NCBI GenBank assembly: GCA_963706515.1
Contig: CAVPMW010000010.1
Span: 186,001-250,000 of the forward strand
DNA length: 64,000 nucleotides
DNA from: CAVPMW01 sp963706515
GTDB taxonomy: Bacteria; Chloroflexota; Anaerolineae; Anaerolineales; UBA4823
Direction: 5' to 3'
Shown: positions 18,067 to 25,855 of the stretch, one piece after another
How the letters are laid out: each line of letters begins with the position of its first letter
How positions within the stretch are numbered: the first letter of the stretch is position 1
Notes under the pieces: model-generated
What the model was told of the DNA's origin: nothing
Databases searched by the model: none
Seen by the model: the letters and a program-made list of their open reading frames with translations, nothing else
Translations under genes and position numbers: made by a program

Positions 18067-18477
18067 CTACTTTTTGGCTGCCAGGGCATATCCGTAGGCG
18101 ACTGTGATGACCAGGTAAATCAGGACCAGGATCCACCCGGCGGGGACTAACCAGACGCTTGACTGCTGAGTGAGGGCGACGATAAGCGCCAGACCATTTC
18201 CGAGCAGCAAGGCAAAAGCTACACCCCTGTGAGATTCCGGCGGGACACCATCCGCTTCCACCAGTCCGCGCACGGCCCACATTAAAAATCCCAGGGTGAA
18301 CAACGCTGCACCGTACAGACGGGCGAAGGCAGCAACATTCCAATACATCAGGGTATTTCCAGCAGGGATATTCGGCAGGTTAAAAAGGGCCAGCATTACC
18401 GGCGCATATATCATAAAAATAATACCGAGAGCAATCCAAATAAAGGCATTAACGGTCATGATGGTAGAAAGCTTCAT
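18067..18477 (-). CDS. Four-helix membrane protein of unknown function
   Basis: The protein has 136 residues with four hydrophobic segments (about residues 8-28, 45-70, 85-105 and 110-130), starting MKLSTIMTVNAFIWIALGII. I do not recognise a family. ATG 18477 is chosen because GGGGAGG lies just upstream; a TTG at 18492 would include that site in the coding region. It converges with mazG (stops 12 bp apart) and shares its strand with the methyltransferase upstream. Confidence 0.65.
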   Translation of the reverse strand: MKLSTIMTVNAFIWIALGIIFMIYAPVMLALFNLPNIPAGNTLMYWNVAAFARLYGAALFTLGFLMWAVRGLVEADGVPPESHRGVAFALLLGNGLALIVALTQQSSVWLVPAGWILVLIYLVITVAYGYALAAKK

Positions 18478-18526
18478 TTTTTTCCTCCCCAAAGATTTTT
18501 TAGAGAATGTACATTAATATCAAATT

Positions 18527-19426
18527 TTAGAGATCTTTGCTCCAGCAGCTGAACAGTGCCGTAACCAGGCAGCGCCCGGACGACTTTTCGATCAATCCCA
18601 GCTCGCCAGCATTCACGTTTCCAGATAAACCGCTGACGGTATCTTTTAATACATTATAGATGGATACGGAGGATAGCTGGATTGCATAGGCAGTAATGGC
18701 GATGAAGCACGGATCGGGGCTGAGCAATTTGCGGCAGTGGCTCAATAATACCGGCAGCGATTGGTGGAACTCCCATACCTGCCCGCTCGGTCCTCGTCCG
18801 AATTTTGGCGGGTCGAGCAGGATTCCATCATAGTGTGAACCCCTGCGAATCTCCCTGGCGACGAATTTCAGCACATCATCCACGATCCAGCGAACCGGCC
18901 GGTCTTCGAGGGCGGAAAGCGCCTGGTTCTCCTTGGCTGTCTGCACCGAGCGCTTAGAGGCGTCCACGTGGGTGACCAGTGCGCCTGCCCTTGCTGCGAC
19001 CAGGCTGGCCAGCCCGGTATAGGCGAACAGGTTCAAGACACGCAGGGGACGGTTAGCCCGTCTCACCTGGTCGTCTATCCAATCCCATAGCGAAGCTTGT
19101 TCCGGAAAAAAGCCCATATGGCGCGAATTGGTCAGCTGGGCATAAAAATGTAAGCCTTTGTAACCCAGGACCCAGGCTGGCTCAACCTGCCGGTTGAAAT
19201 GCCAGGACCCTCCACTCTCATCACTCGTGGGCAGAAATTCTGCGTGAGCGCCTGCCCAGGGTTTTTCTGCCAGACCAGGCTGCCAGATCGCCCGGTGTTC
19301 GGGCCGGATCAGTGTGTATGGACCATAGCGTTCCAGTTTCCTGCCGTTTCCGCTGTCTAATAATTCATAGTCCTTCCAATCGTTGGGAACCAGGATAGAA
19401 AGGGTAGGAAGCGCATTATTTACCAT
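18527..19426 (-). CDS. Class I SAM-dependent rRNA methyltransferase, RlmI-like
   Basis: The 299-residue protein has a Rossmann methyltransferase core. The SAM-binding motif I is RVLNLFAYTGLASLVAARAG, the acidic motif II is VTHVDASKRSVQTAKENQ, and motif IV is LDPPKFGRGPSG. This pattern belongs to the RlmI/RlmK-like family that methylates 23S rRNA bases. No PUA domain is present, so the target base cannot be stated. It lies 140 bp downstream of the tryptophanase gene on the same strand. Confidence 0.82.
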   Translation of the reverse strand: MVNNALPTLSILVPNDWKDYELLDSGNGRKLERYGPYTLIRPEHRAIWQPGLAEKPWAGAHAEFLPTSDESGGSWHFNRQVEPAWVLGYKGLHFYAQLTNSRHMGFFPEQASLWDWIDDQVRRANRPLRVLNLFAYTGLASLVAARAGALVTHVDASKRSVQTAKENQALSALEDRPVRWIVDDVLKFVAREIRRGSHYDGILLDPPKFGRGPSGQVWEFHQSLPVLLSHCRKLLSPDPCFIAITAYAIQLSSVSIYNVLKDTVSGLSGNVNAGELGLIEKSSGRCLVTALFSCWSKDL

Positions 19427-19566
19427 AAGTAAGATTCGTCCCGATCACAAGAGAGGTCATTTAGCTGCAGCTCGACTATCCAGGATTATATGACAGAGCA
19501 GCGGGGTATGGGAGCTGCCCTTTATCGAAGTCTTTTATACGATATGCTGAATTCCTGTTGCTGAGG

Positions 19567-20959
19567 TCAGCGTTTATTCAGCGGCTTAAAGCGAGCTGTA
19601 AAATGCCTTAATAATTGCGGCGCATAAGTGAAGCCATAGCCGCTTATGTGATCCTTCCTGCGAGCGATGGCAGCGAAGGTATCGACAACATAATCCAGAT
19701 GGGATTGAGTGTATACCCGCCTGGGAATGGCAAGCCGGACCAATTCCAGAGCGGGGTAGATGATTTCCCCGGTTTCAGGATCGGGGTGCGCGAACATCAC
19801 AGAACCTATTTCAGAGGTGCGAATACCACCCTCTAAGTACAACTCTACCGCCAGGGTCTGACCGGGGAACTCATAGTGCGGGATGTGAGGCAGGAAGCTG
19901 CCTGCGTCTACATAGATCGCGTGCCCCCCAGGGGGCTGGATAATCGGGATGCCGCTTTCCAATAGTTTTTCACCGAGGTAAGCGGTTTGGTTGAGGCGGT
20001 AGGCGAGGTAATCTTCCTGGAGACCTTCGCGCAAACCAACCGCGATCGCATCCAGGTCACGACCTGCCAGTCCTCCGTAGGTCGGGAAACCCTCGCGCAG
20101 GATAAGCTCATTTTTTACCTGCTCGAATAAGTCAGCGTCATTCATCGCCAGAAAGCCACCGATGTTTACAATTGCGTCCTTTTTCGCGCTCATCGTGGCG
20201 CCATCAGCCAGGGAGAACTGCTCGCGAGCAATCTCGAGCGGTGTTTTATCCGCATAACCCGGTTCGCGTAATTTGATAAAGTAGGCATTCTCAGCGAAAC
20301 GACAGGCGTCGATGAAGAATGGAATATGGTAATCGCGGTAAATTCCAGACACTGCCGCGCAGGTTTTCCATCGAGACCGGCTGTCCGCCGCCTGCATTGT
20401 TTGTAATCGTGATCATCCCGAAGGGGATCCGGGCTACACCAACCTGTTCGATGAACTCTCGCAGCTTGCCCAGGTCCATATTGCCCTTAAATGGGCACAG
20501 GCTGTTTGGATCGAACGCCTCGTCGACGACCAGGTTGGTCGGATTCCCGCCGCGCGCCCGGATGTTTGCGTCGGTGGTGTCGAAGTGCATGTTCGAAGGA
20601 ATATACATCCCGGGTTTTACTTTGATAACACTTAAGATGTGCTCTGCTGCTCTTCCCTGGTGAGTAGGGACAAAATAGCGGAAGCCAGTGATTTCACGCA
20701 TGGCTTCGGAAAAGCGATAGTAGGAGCGAGCGCCTGCATAGGATTCATCGCCTTCAATGAGGGCGGCCCATTGGTGCTGGCTCATTGCGCCGGTACCCGA
20801 ATCAGTGAGCAAGTCAATGTAAACATCCTCCGCTGCCAGGCCAAATACATTGAAACCAGCCCGCTGCATAGCTGCCTCGCGGGCTGCCCGGTCAATCAGA
20901 CGAATGGGTTCGACCATTTTGATGCGGAATGGCTCAGGTGGGTGAACTACCATATTCAT
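19567..20959 (-). CDS. tnaA: Tryptophanase / tyrosine phenol-lyase family (frameshifted)
   Basis: This PLP-dependent beta-eliminating lyase splits an aromatic amino acid into the free ring, pyruvate and ammonia. The N-terminal frame runs from MNMVVHPPEPFRIKMVEPIR to GGGQPVSMENL. The second runs from VSGIYRDYHIPFFIDACRF to FTARFKPLNKR. One extra base at about 20355 separates them; restored length is 463 residues. The PLP lysine is in TMSAKKDAIVNIGGF. Near the C-terminus, RTSEIGS and IPRRVYTQSHLDYV look closer to tryptophanases (VEIGS) than to tyrosine phenol-lyases (MERG), but this is a judgement from memory. No TnaC-like leader was identified. Confidence 0.82.
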
Positions 20960-21222
20960 ACTCCGGATAATAGCTCAGATGCTTCGGATGCCGAGTTTTC
21001 GGAAATATTGTCGTCCATCGCTCAGATCCATACAGATGTAATTCAGTGTAACACGCTTTTTTATCACGACCAAGAACGCAGGTAAGAACTTACCCCTGAT
21101 AACTGTCCTGTTTTTATGGATAAAAGTAACCCGGTTTCCGGTTGAGTCAAAATTCCTGCAGAGGCAGAGGGCGGGAGGCCCTCCTCTCCGGTCAAGCCAT
21201 ATTATTATATAATTCAGTTGCC

Positions 21223-21396
21223 ATGCACATCCACACATACCGGCGCCTGATTGGGGTGATTATTATTCTCGTCTCGCTGCTCATTTTGCTCTGGGGGTTG
21301 TGGCCATACGGCCGGGATATCCTCTCCGTTCCGATTTTGCCCGAGAATATGCAGCTCCCTACACCGCAAGGATACCTGGGAGTCTGGTTCCTGTAA
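21223..21396 (+). CDS. 57-residue single-span membrane peptide
   Basis: This short frame reads MHIHTYRRLIGVIIILVSLL, then ILLWGLWPYGRDILSVPILP, with one strong hydrophobic segment at about residues 9-28. Its stop is three bases before the lipoprotein start, which suggests co-expression. An AT-rich patch containing TATAAT (21208-21213) lies just upstream, but no clear -35 element or ribosome site is seen. No family is recognised. Confidence 0.5.
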   Translation: MHIHTYRRLIGVIIILVSLLILLWGLWPYGRDILSVPILPENMQLPTPQGYLGVWFL

Positions 21397-21399
21397 AAG

Positions 21400-22219
21400 A
21401 TGTACGCACAACCACGGCCAAAATTTTCCATTTTCCGGTTGATCACTTTGACCAGCGTGGTCGCTCTGGCGGTAATTTGGCTGGCAGGATGCGCCGCGGC
21501 GCCCCAAAACCCGGGATCGAGCAGCTTCCCAACTTCGGCCGGCGGATCGGGTGGAATGACCGCCGCGCCTGCGGCGACTCAGCCGGTTGAAGCCGACTGA
21601 AGCTTCCATACCGACCCAGCCGCTTCCAACACAGATACTGCCAACCAGCCAACCCGCGGTTCAAGAAGCCCGCAGGTTGAACCTGGAATGGCCGTTTAAG
21701 ATCCGCCTGGGTGATTCGGACGTTATCAAGCTTACCCTGGAAATCGATAACCGCGGAAATATGACGCCAACCGCGGAGTATGCTGGTCACCAAACCCGGG
21801 GAGAAACCGTCTTCGTGCCAAATGTTTACGACACGCATAACGTCCTGGCGGAAGCACGCCTGGATATGGCAGGCATCGCTGCCTCTCCTTCAGGGGATAT
21901 CATTGAGCCGCTGCGGCCTGGCGAACCGGTAACCTTCTTTTGGAGCGTCAGCCCGGATAAAATCGGCACTTACCGGGGAACCGTCTGGCTGCATTTGCAT
22001 TTCATTCCGAAGGAGCCGGGAGGCGTCGAGAGCCGGATTCCCATTTCCGCTGAACAGATCCAAATTCAAGCTGTTAACCTGATGGGGATAGGCGGCACTG
22101 CCGCCAGAGTGATCGGTGCGCTTGGGGTAGTATTGGGCAGCTTTTTAAGCCTGGACAAAATTCTTGCGTGGGGAGCTGATTTGCTGCGGAAACTGACTTC
22201 TGGCAAGCCTGATGCTTGA
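21400..22219 (+). CDS. Putative lipoprotein with C-terminal membrane segment (frameshifted)
   Basis: The N-terminus has a signal segment (TLTSVVALAVIWLAGC) with a lipobox cysteine. A Pro/Thr/Ser-rich linker follows. The linker continues in another frame (LKPTEASIPTQPLPTQ), and one extra G at 21586 joins them to give about 272 residues. The middle part looks like a beta-sandwich ending before a hydrophobic helix (about residues 240-258). Residue composition fits an exported surface protein. Function is unknown. Alternatively the two frames are separate genes with an unusual TTG start at 21587. Confidence 0.55.
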
Positions 22220-22250
22220 TCAGAGATCCCGAGTAGATGCTGGGTGAGTT

Positions 22251-22892
22251 ATGCTGGAAATCTTAACCTTCGTCCTGGGACCGGTCGAAACCAATGCTTA
22301 TTTGATCGCTGATACTGAAACAAACGAAGCTGTGGCAGTCGACCCGGCATGGGAAGGCGAGGTGATTGCCGCTGAGGCTGCCCGGCATGGCTGGCGCATA
22401 GGGAACATTTGGCTTACTCATGCCCACTTCGACCACTTCGGCGGTGCAGCAGGTGTGGCGGATGCAAGCAGTCCACCGCCTCCGGTAGCGCTGCACCCGG
22501 ACGATTATCCTTTATGGCGCGCTCAAGGCGGCGCCCGCTTGTTCGGCTTCCATATCGATCCGGGCCCAGAACCAACAATCGAGCTGGCGCATGGGCAGAC
22601 TCTGTATTTGGGCAGCTTCACTATCGAGGTTCGCCACGCCCCGGGACATACACCGGGTCACGTGGTATTTTATTCCGCGCAATCCGCCGTCTGTTTATGC
22701 GGAGATGTCATTTTCTCGGGCAGCATCGGCCGGACCGATCTACCGGGTGGGGATTTTGACACCTTAATGGATAGCATCCGCGCGCAGATCTTGACTTTAC
22801 CGGACGATGTCCGCTTGCTTTCAGGTCACGGTCCGGTAACTACCGTTGGGCGGGAACGGATCGAAAATCCATTCCTGACCGGGGAGTGGTGA
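22251..22892 (+). CDS. MBL-fold metallohydrolase, glyoxalase II-like
   Basis: This 213-residue hydrolase carries the binuclear zinc motifs of the metallo-beta-lactamase fold: THAHFDHFGG, APGHTPGH, CGDVIFSGSIGRTDLPGG and LSGHGP. This subgroup (often annotated YcbL or hydroxyacylglutathione hydrolase) cleaves thioesters, but the physiological substrate here is not evident. It starts 31 bp after the lipoprotein gene and converges with rny. Confidence 0.88.
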   Translation: MLEILTFVLGPVETNAYLIADTETNEAVAVDPAWEGEVIAAEAARHGWRIGNIWLTHAHFDHFGGAAGVADASSPPPPVALHPDDYPLWRAQGGARLFGFHIDPGPEPTIELAHGQTLYLGSFTIEVRHAPGHTPGHVVFYSAQSAVCLCGDVIFSGSIGRTDLPGGDFDTLMDSIRAQILTLPDDVRLLSGHGPVTTVGRERIENPFLTGEW

Positions 22893-22911
22893 TGCCTCGT
22901 CTGGCGCCGGA

Positions 22912-24453
22912 TTACTTGGCGTAATCGACCGCGCGCGTTTCCCGGATCACAGTAACCTTGATCTGACCGGGATACTGCATGGTTTCCTCGATATTGCGGG
23001 CAATATCGCGCGCCAGCTGGATCGAAGCCAGGTCGTCGATATCTTCTGGGCGGACGAAGATGCGTATTTCTCTGCCGGCTTGCAGCGCATAACTCTGGGT
23101 GACGCCAGTATGGGAGTTAGCAATATCCTCCAAAGCACGGACCCGTTTTAAGTACTGCTCCAAGCCCTCTCTGCGTGCTCCAGGTCGTGCGCCAGAGATT
23201 GCATCGGCGGCTTCAACAATCGCTGCTTCAACCGTTTCCTGCTCGACTTCGTGATGGTGGGAAGCGATGATATTGACGACTTTCGACGGCACTCCGTAGC
23301 GTTTGGCGTAATCAGCGCCCAGCATCGCGTGAGTGCCTTCCATGTTATGGTCCATGGCTTTGCCCAGGTCATGCAGCAAGCCGCCGGCTTTAGAAACTTC
23401 TGTATCCGCGCCGAGCTCGGCTGCCAGCACTCCGGAAAGCTTGGCAGTCTCTACCGCATGATAGAGCTGGTTCTGTCCATACGAAGTCCGGTATTTTAAT
23501 CGTCCCAGCATCTTGACGATCTCGGGATGGAGACCGGAGACGCCAGCTTCGAATACTGCCTCTTCGCCTGATTCAGCAATGTCTCGTTCAACTTCTTTCT
23601 GTTCGGTCTTGAGGACCTTTTCGATGTGCGCAGGATGGATGCGTCCATCCAGGATCAGCTTGGCAAGCGACCTGCGCGCAACCTCCCGGCGGACAGAGTC
23701 GAAGCAAGAAATCGTCACCGCTTCCGGTGTGTCATCAACGATCACATCCACGCCGGCAGCCATCTCGAAAGCATGGATATTGCGACCGTTGCGACCGATG
23801 ATCCGGCCTTTCATATCGTCGGAAGGAAGCGGAACCACTGAAGTGGTCACCTCGGCAACGTGCTCCGAGGCGACGCGCTGGATAGCCTCAGCTATCAGCT
23901 TACGGGCGCGCTCCTCGCCTTCTTCGCGGGCTTCGGTTTCGATCTGGCGGATGATGCGCGCCATATCGTTGCGCGAATCCTTCTCGACTTCAGCCAGGAG
24001 TATCTGGCGAGCTTCCTCGATGCTCAGCTGGGAGATGCGTTGGAGCTCTTCGATCTGGTCGGTATGTAATTTTTCGATTTCACTGGTGCGTTTATCCAAC
24101 GCGCCTTGCCGTTTGTTAATCGCTTGTTCCCGCTTTTCCAAGCGGTCCAGGCGATTGTCGAGCTCCTCCCGCCTCTTTTGCAGGCGGTCGTCTTCCCGCA
24201 GAAGCTCCGCGCGTTTGCGGCTGACCTCGACCTCAGCCCTCTGGCGGAGATCGTGCGCCTGGTCATGCGCCTGAAGCTCAATCTTGCGTGCGTTCTCTGC
24301 TGCTTCTTCAAGTATACGCGTTCCTTCTTCTTCCTGGTGCAGGCGGTCGGTCTTATACTGATTCTCCCGGAGAAAAAACCCTACTGCGAAACCTGCCGCT
24401 CCCAGGATAAGGATTGCGATTACTCCAATCCCAATCCATAAACCGATAGTCAT
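22912..24453 (-). CDS. rny: Ribonuclease Y
   Basis: This membrane-anchored endoribonuclease initiates mRNA decay. The intact 513-residue protein has an N-terminal membrane helix (residues about 4-27), a long charged coiled coil (about 30-190), a KH domain (KGRIIGRNGRNIHAFEMAAG) and an HD domain with LLHDLGKAMDHNMEGTHAML. ATG 24453 overlaps the recX stop, so rny is probably translated from the recX message. Confidence 0.97.
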   Translation of the reverse strand: MTIGLWIGIGVIAILILGAAGFAVGFFLRENQYKTDRLHQEEEGTRILEEAAENARKIELQAHDQAHDLRQRAEVEVSRKRAELLREDDRLQKRREELDNRLDRLEKREQAINKRQGALDKRTSEIEKLHTDQIEELQRISQLSIEEARQILLAEVEKDSRNDMARIIRQIETEAREEGEERARKLIAEAIQRVASEHVAEVTTSVVPLPSDDMKGRIIGRNGRNIHAFEMAAGVDVIVDDTPEAVTISCFDSVRREVARRSLAKLILDGRIHPAHIEKVLKTEQKEVERDIAESGEEAVFEAGVSGLHPEIVKMLGRLKYRTSYGQNQLYHAVETAKLSGVLAAELGADTEVSKAGGLLHDLGKAMDHNMEGTHAMLGADYAKRYGVPSKVVNIIASHHHEVEQETVEAAIVEAADAISGARPGARREGLEQYLKRVRALEDIANSHTGVTQSYALQAGREIRIFVRPEDIDDLASIQLARDIARNIEETMQYPGQIKVTVIRETRAVDYAK

Positions 24454-25148
24454 GTGTCATCCTCTTTGGCAATTTGAAGGTCTACAAATCGACCCTGCAT
24501 TTCTTCTGCTGATTGGTTTTCTTGGTCTTCATCCCAGACTCTGCGGGTAACAGATGAGCATATATCGTAGCTGAAACCACGCCGCCCGAGAAAGCCGTAC
24601 ATTCTTTTTCTGAAATCAGCCCATTCCAGATTGTGTAATTTGTTCCGATACTTTTTTGCCGCCTGATAGGCCAGCTCATCGTCGTCCACATTTTCGAGGG
24701 CGGCTGTGATGGTATCTTGGGCGACTCCCTTTTGCCAGAGCTCGCGAGACAAGGCTCGGCGGCTGCGGGGGCGGAAGTCTGACCGGTTTTCGATCCACTT
24801 CTGTGCATACGCCGCGTCATCGATCAGGCCGGCTCGTTCCAAGCGGGCGAGCACATCCTGAATGATCTCATCCGGGACGGCGGACCGGTTCAAATAGACC
24901 TGAACCTGGTCGACTGTGCGCGGTTGGGCTTGCAGGTACTGCAGTGCCCTCTGGTAGGCTGTCTCGTATGCGTCATTTTCCAGGAGCTGCGTAATTTTGG
25001 CGGCGCTCAGATCCTGGCCTACAACCAGCCAGGCTGCCACCAGGCGGGACAAGCTGAAGGAATACTCGCCGTCGATGTAAATATTTACACGGTTCCGATT
25101 CCGTTTTTGCGCCTGGAGCGCAGTTACTCGTCCGCTGATAACATTCAC
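24450..25148 (-). CDS. recX: Regulatory protein RecX
   Basis: RecX modulates RecA filaments. The 232-residue protein starts MNVISGRVTALQAQKRNRNR and has the three-helix repeat units typical of RecX (RALQYLQAQPRTVDQVQVYL; AGLIDDAAYAQKWIENR; MYGFLGRRGFSYDICSSV). recA is not in the window. The gene precedes rny with a 4 bp overlap, and a terminator-like hairpin on the same strand lies about 40 bp before its start. Confidence 0.88.
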   Translation of the reverse strand: MNVISGRVTALQAQKRNRNRVNIYIDGEYSFSLSRLVAAWLVVGQDLSAAKITQLLENDAYETAYQRALQYLQAQPRTVDQVQVYLNRSAVPDEIIQDVLARLERAGLIDDAAYAQKWIENRSDFRPRSRRALSRELWQKGVAQDTITAALENVDDDELAYQAAKKYRNKLHNLEWADFRKRMYGFLGRRGFSYDICSSVTRRVWDEDQENQSAEEMQGRFVDLQIAKEDDT

Positions 25149-25855
25149 CGCATTTATCCCATCATTGCCCGATTTCTTGAAACGATAAAAAAAACCATGG
25201 TCTTGTCCAGCAGGACCATGGCTGTGCGTATGGGGATGATCTCAGGATTAATTGTCGGTATACAGCAGCAGATGCAAGGAAAACCTGGCTATCTGCCCGG
25301 CGATCTAAAGCCTATTCTACATACCGGCTCGACGATCTCGATTGTTTTCGATATCCGCTTCGAAAGACCACCTCTTAGCAGACTATCTGTGTGAGTTCCA
25401 GCTTCGAAAGCTGTGGACCCATTTAACCGCTACAATCGATCTACTGAGATCAGAAATCCTCTGTAATGTCTTAGCAACAGCCCTGGTCACGCTGAATTAC
25501 CAAGCAGAAAAAGCGCGTCGGGTCAAGATAAATTATATGTATATTATAAATTATACATGATATCTGCTTATCTGGCATATAGTTTCTAGGCATATCGGAG
25601 CTGGTCAGGATAGCAGTCCCAAAGCATTCCCTGAAACGACCAACATAAGGGACTTTATTGATGTTCCCACACAGGGACACAGGTAAGTTATCCCAGGGTA
25701 TATGTGACAAAAAGAACTATACACTTTGATTAATATGCGCGAAGATGTAGATGCAAGAAAAGGCGATTGGTTAAGTCGAAACGCGGGGGTTCCCCGTGAA
25801 TGATAGAATGAACGGCAAAACTCGTTAATCAGATTGGAAATGAGAGGATGTGGCT
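25149..25855. other. 0.7 kb intergenic region between recX and maeB
   Basis: This is the largest gap in the window, between divergent recX (-) and the malic enzyme (+). It holds a minus-strand hairpin with a T8 tract (25187-25221), an AT-rich patch at 25520-25562 with an inverted repeat ATGTATA/TATACAT (25537-25558), and no convincing coding frame. I found no match to tmRNA, RNase P RNA or SRP RNA signature stretches by eye. Promoters for both flanking genes must lie here but could not be placed with confidence. Confidence 0.5.
25187..25221 (-). terminator. Intrinsic terminator upstream of recX (minus strand)
   Basis: On the minus strand an 8 bp stem (CCATGGTC / GACCATGG, 25221-25195) with an 11-base loop is followed by eight T residues (25194-25187). 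It lies 39 bp before the recX start on the same strand. It must therefore end a transcript that begins in the 0.6 kb gap, either a recX-rny leader (attenuation) or a separate small RNA. Confidence 0.7.

Noticed and set aside
20960..21222. TnaC-like leader peptide upstream of tryptophanase
   Set aside because: No short frame with the expected Trp and terminal Pro arrangement could be placed on the minus strand next to a ribosome site.
23513..24274. 253-residue Ser/Arg-rich frame antisense to rny
   Set aside because: It mirrors the RNase Y coiled coil; no recognisable domain or start signal.
24924..25394. Plus-strand frame crossing the recX start and the upstream gap
   Set aside because: It runs through recX antisense and a terminator hairpin, with no family match; treated as chance.
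25222..25850. Housekeeping RNA (tmRNA, RNase P RNA, SRP RNA) in the large gap
   Set aside because: Signature stretches of these RNAs were not found on either strand by eye; a covariance search would be needed.
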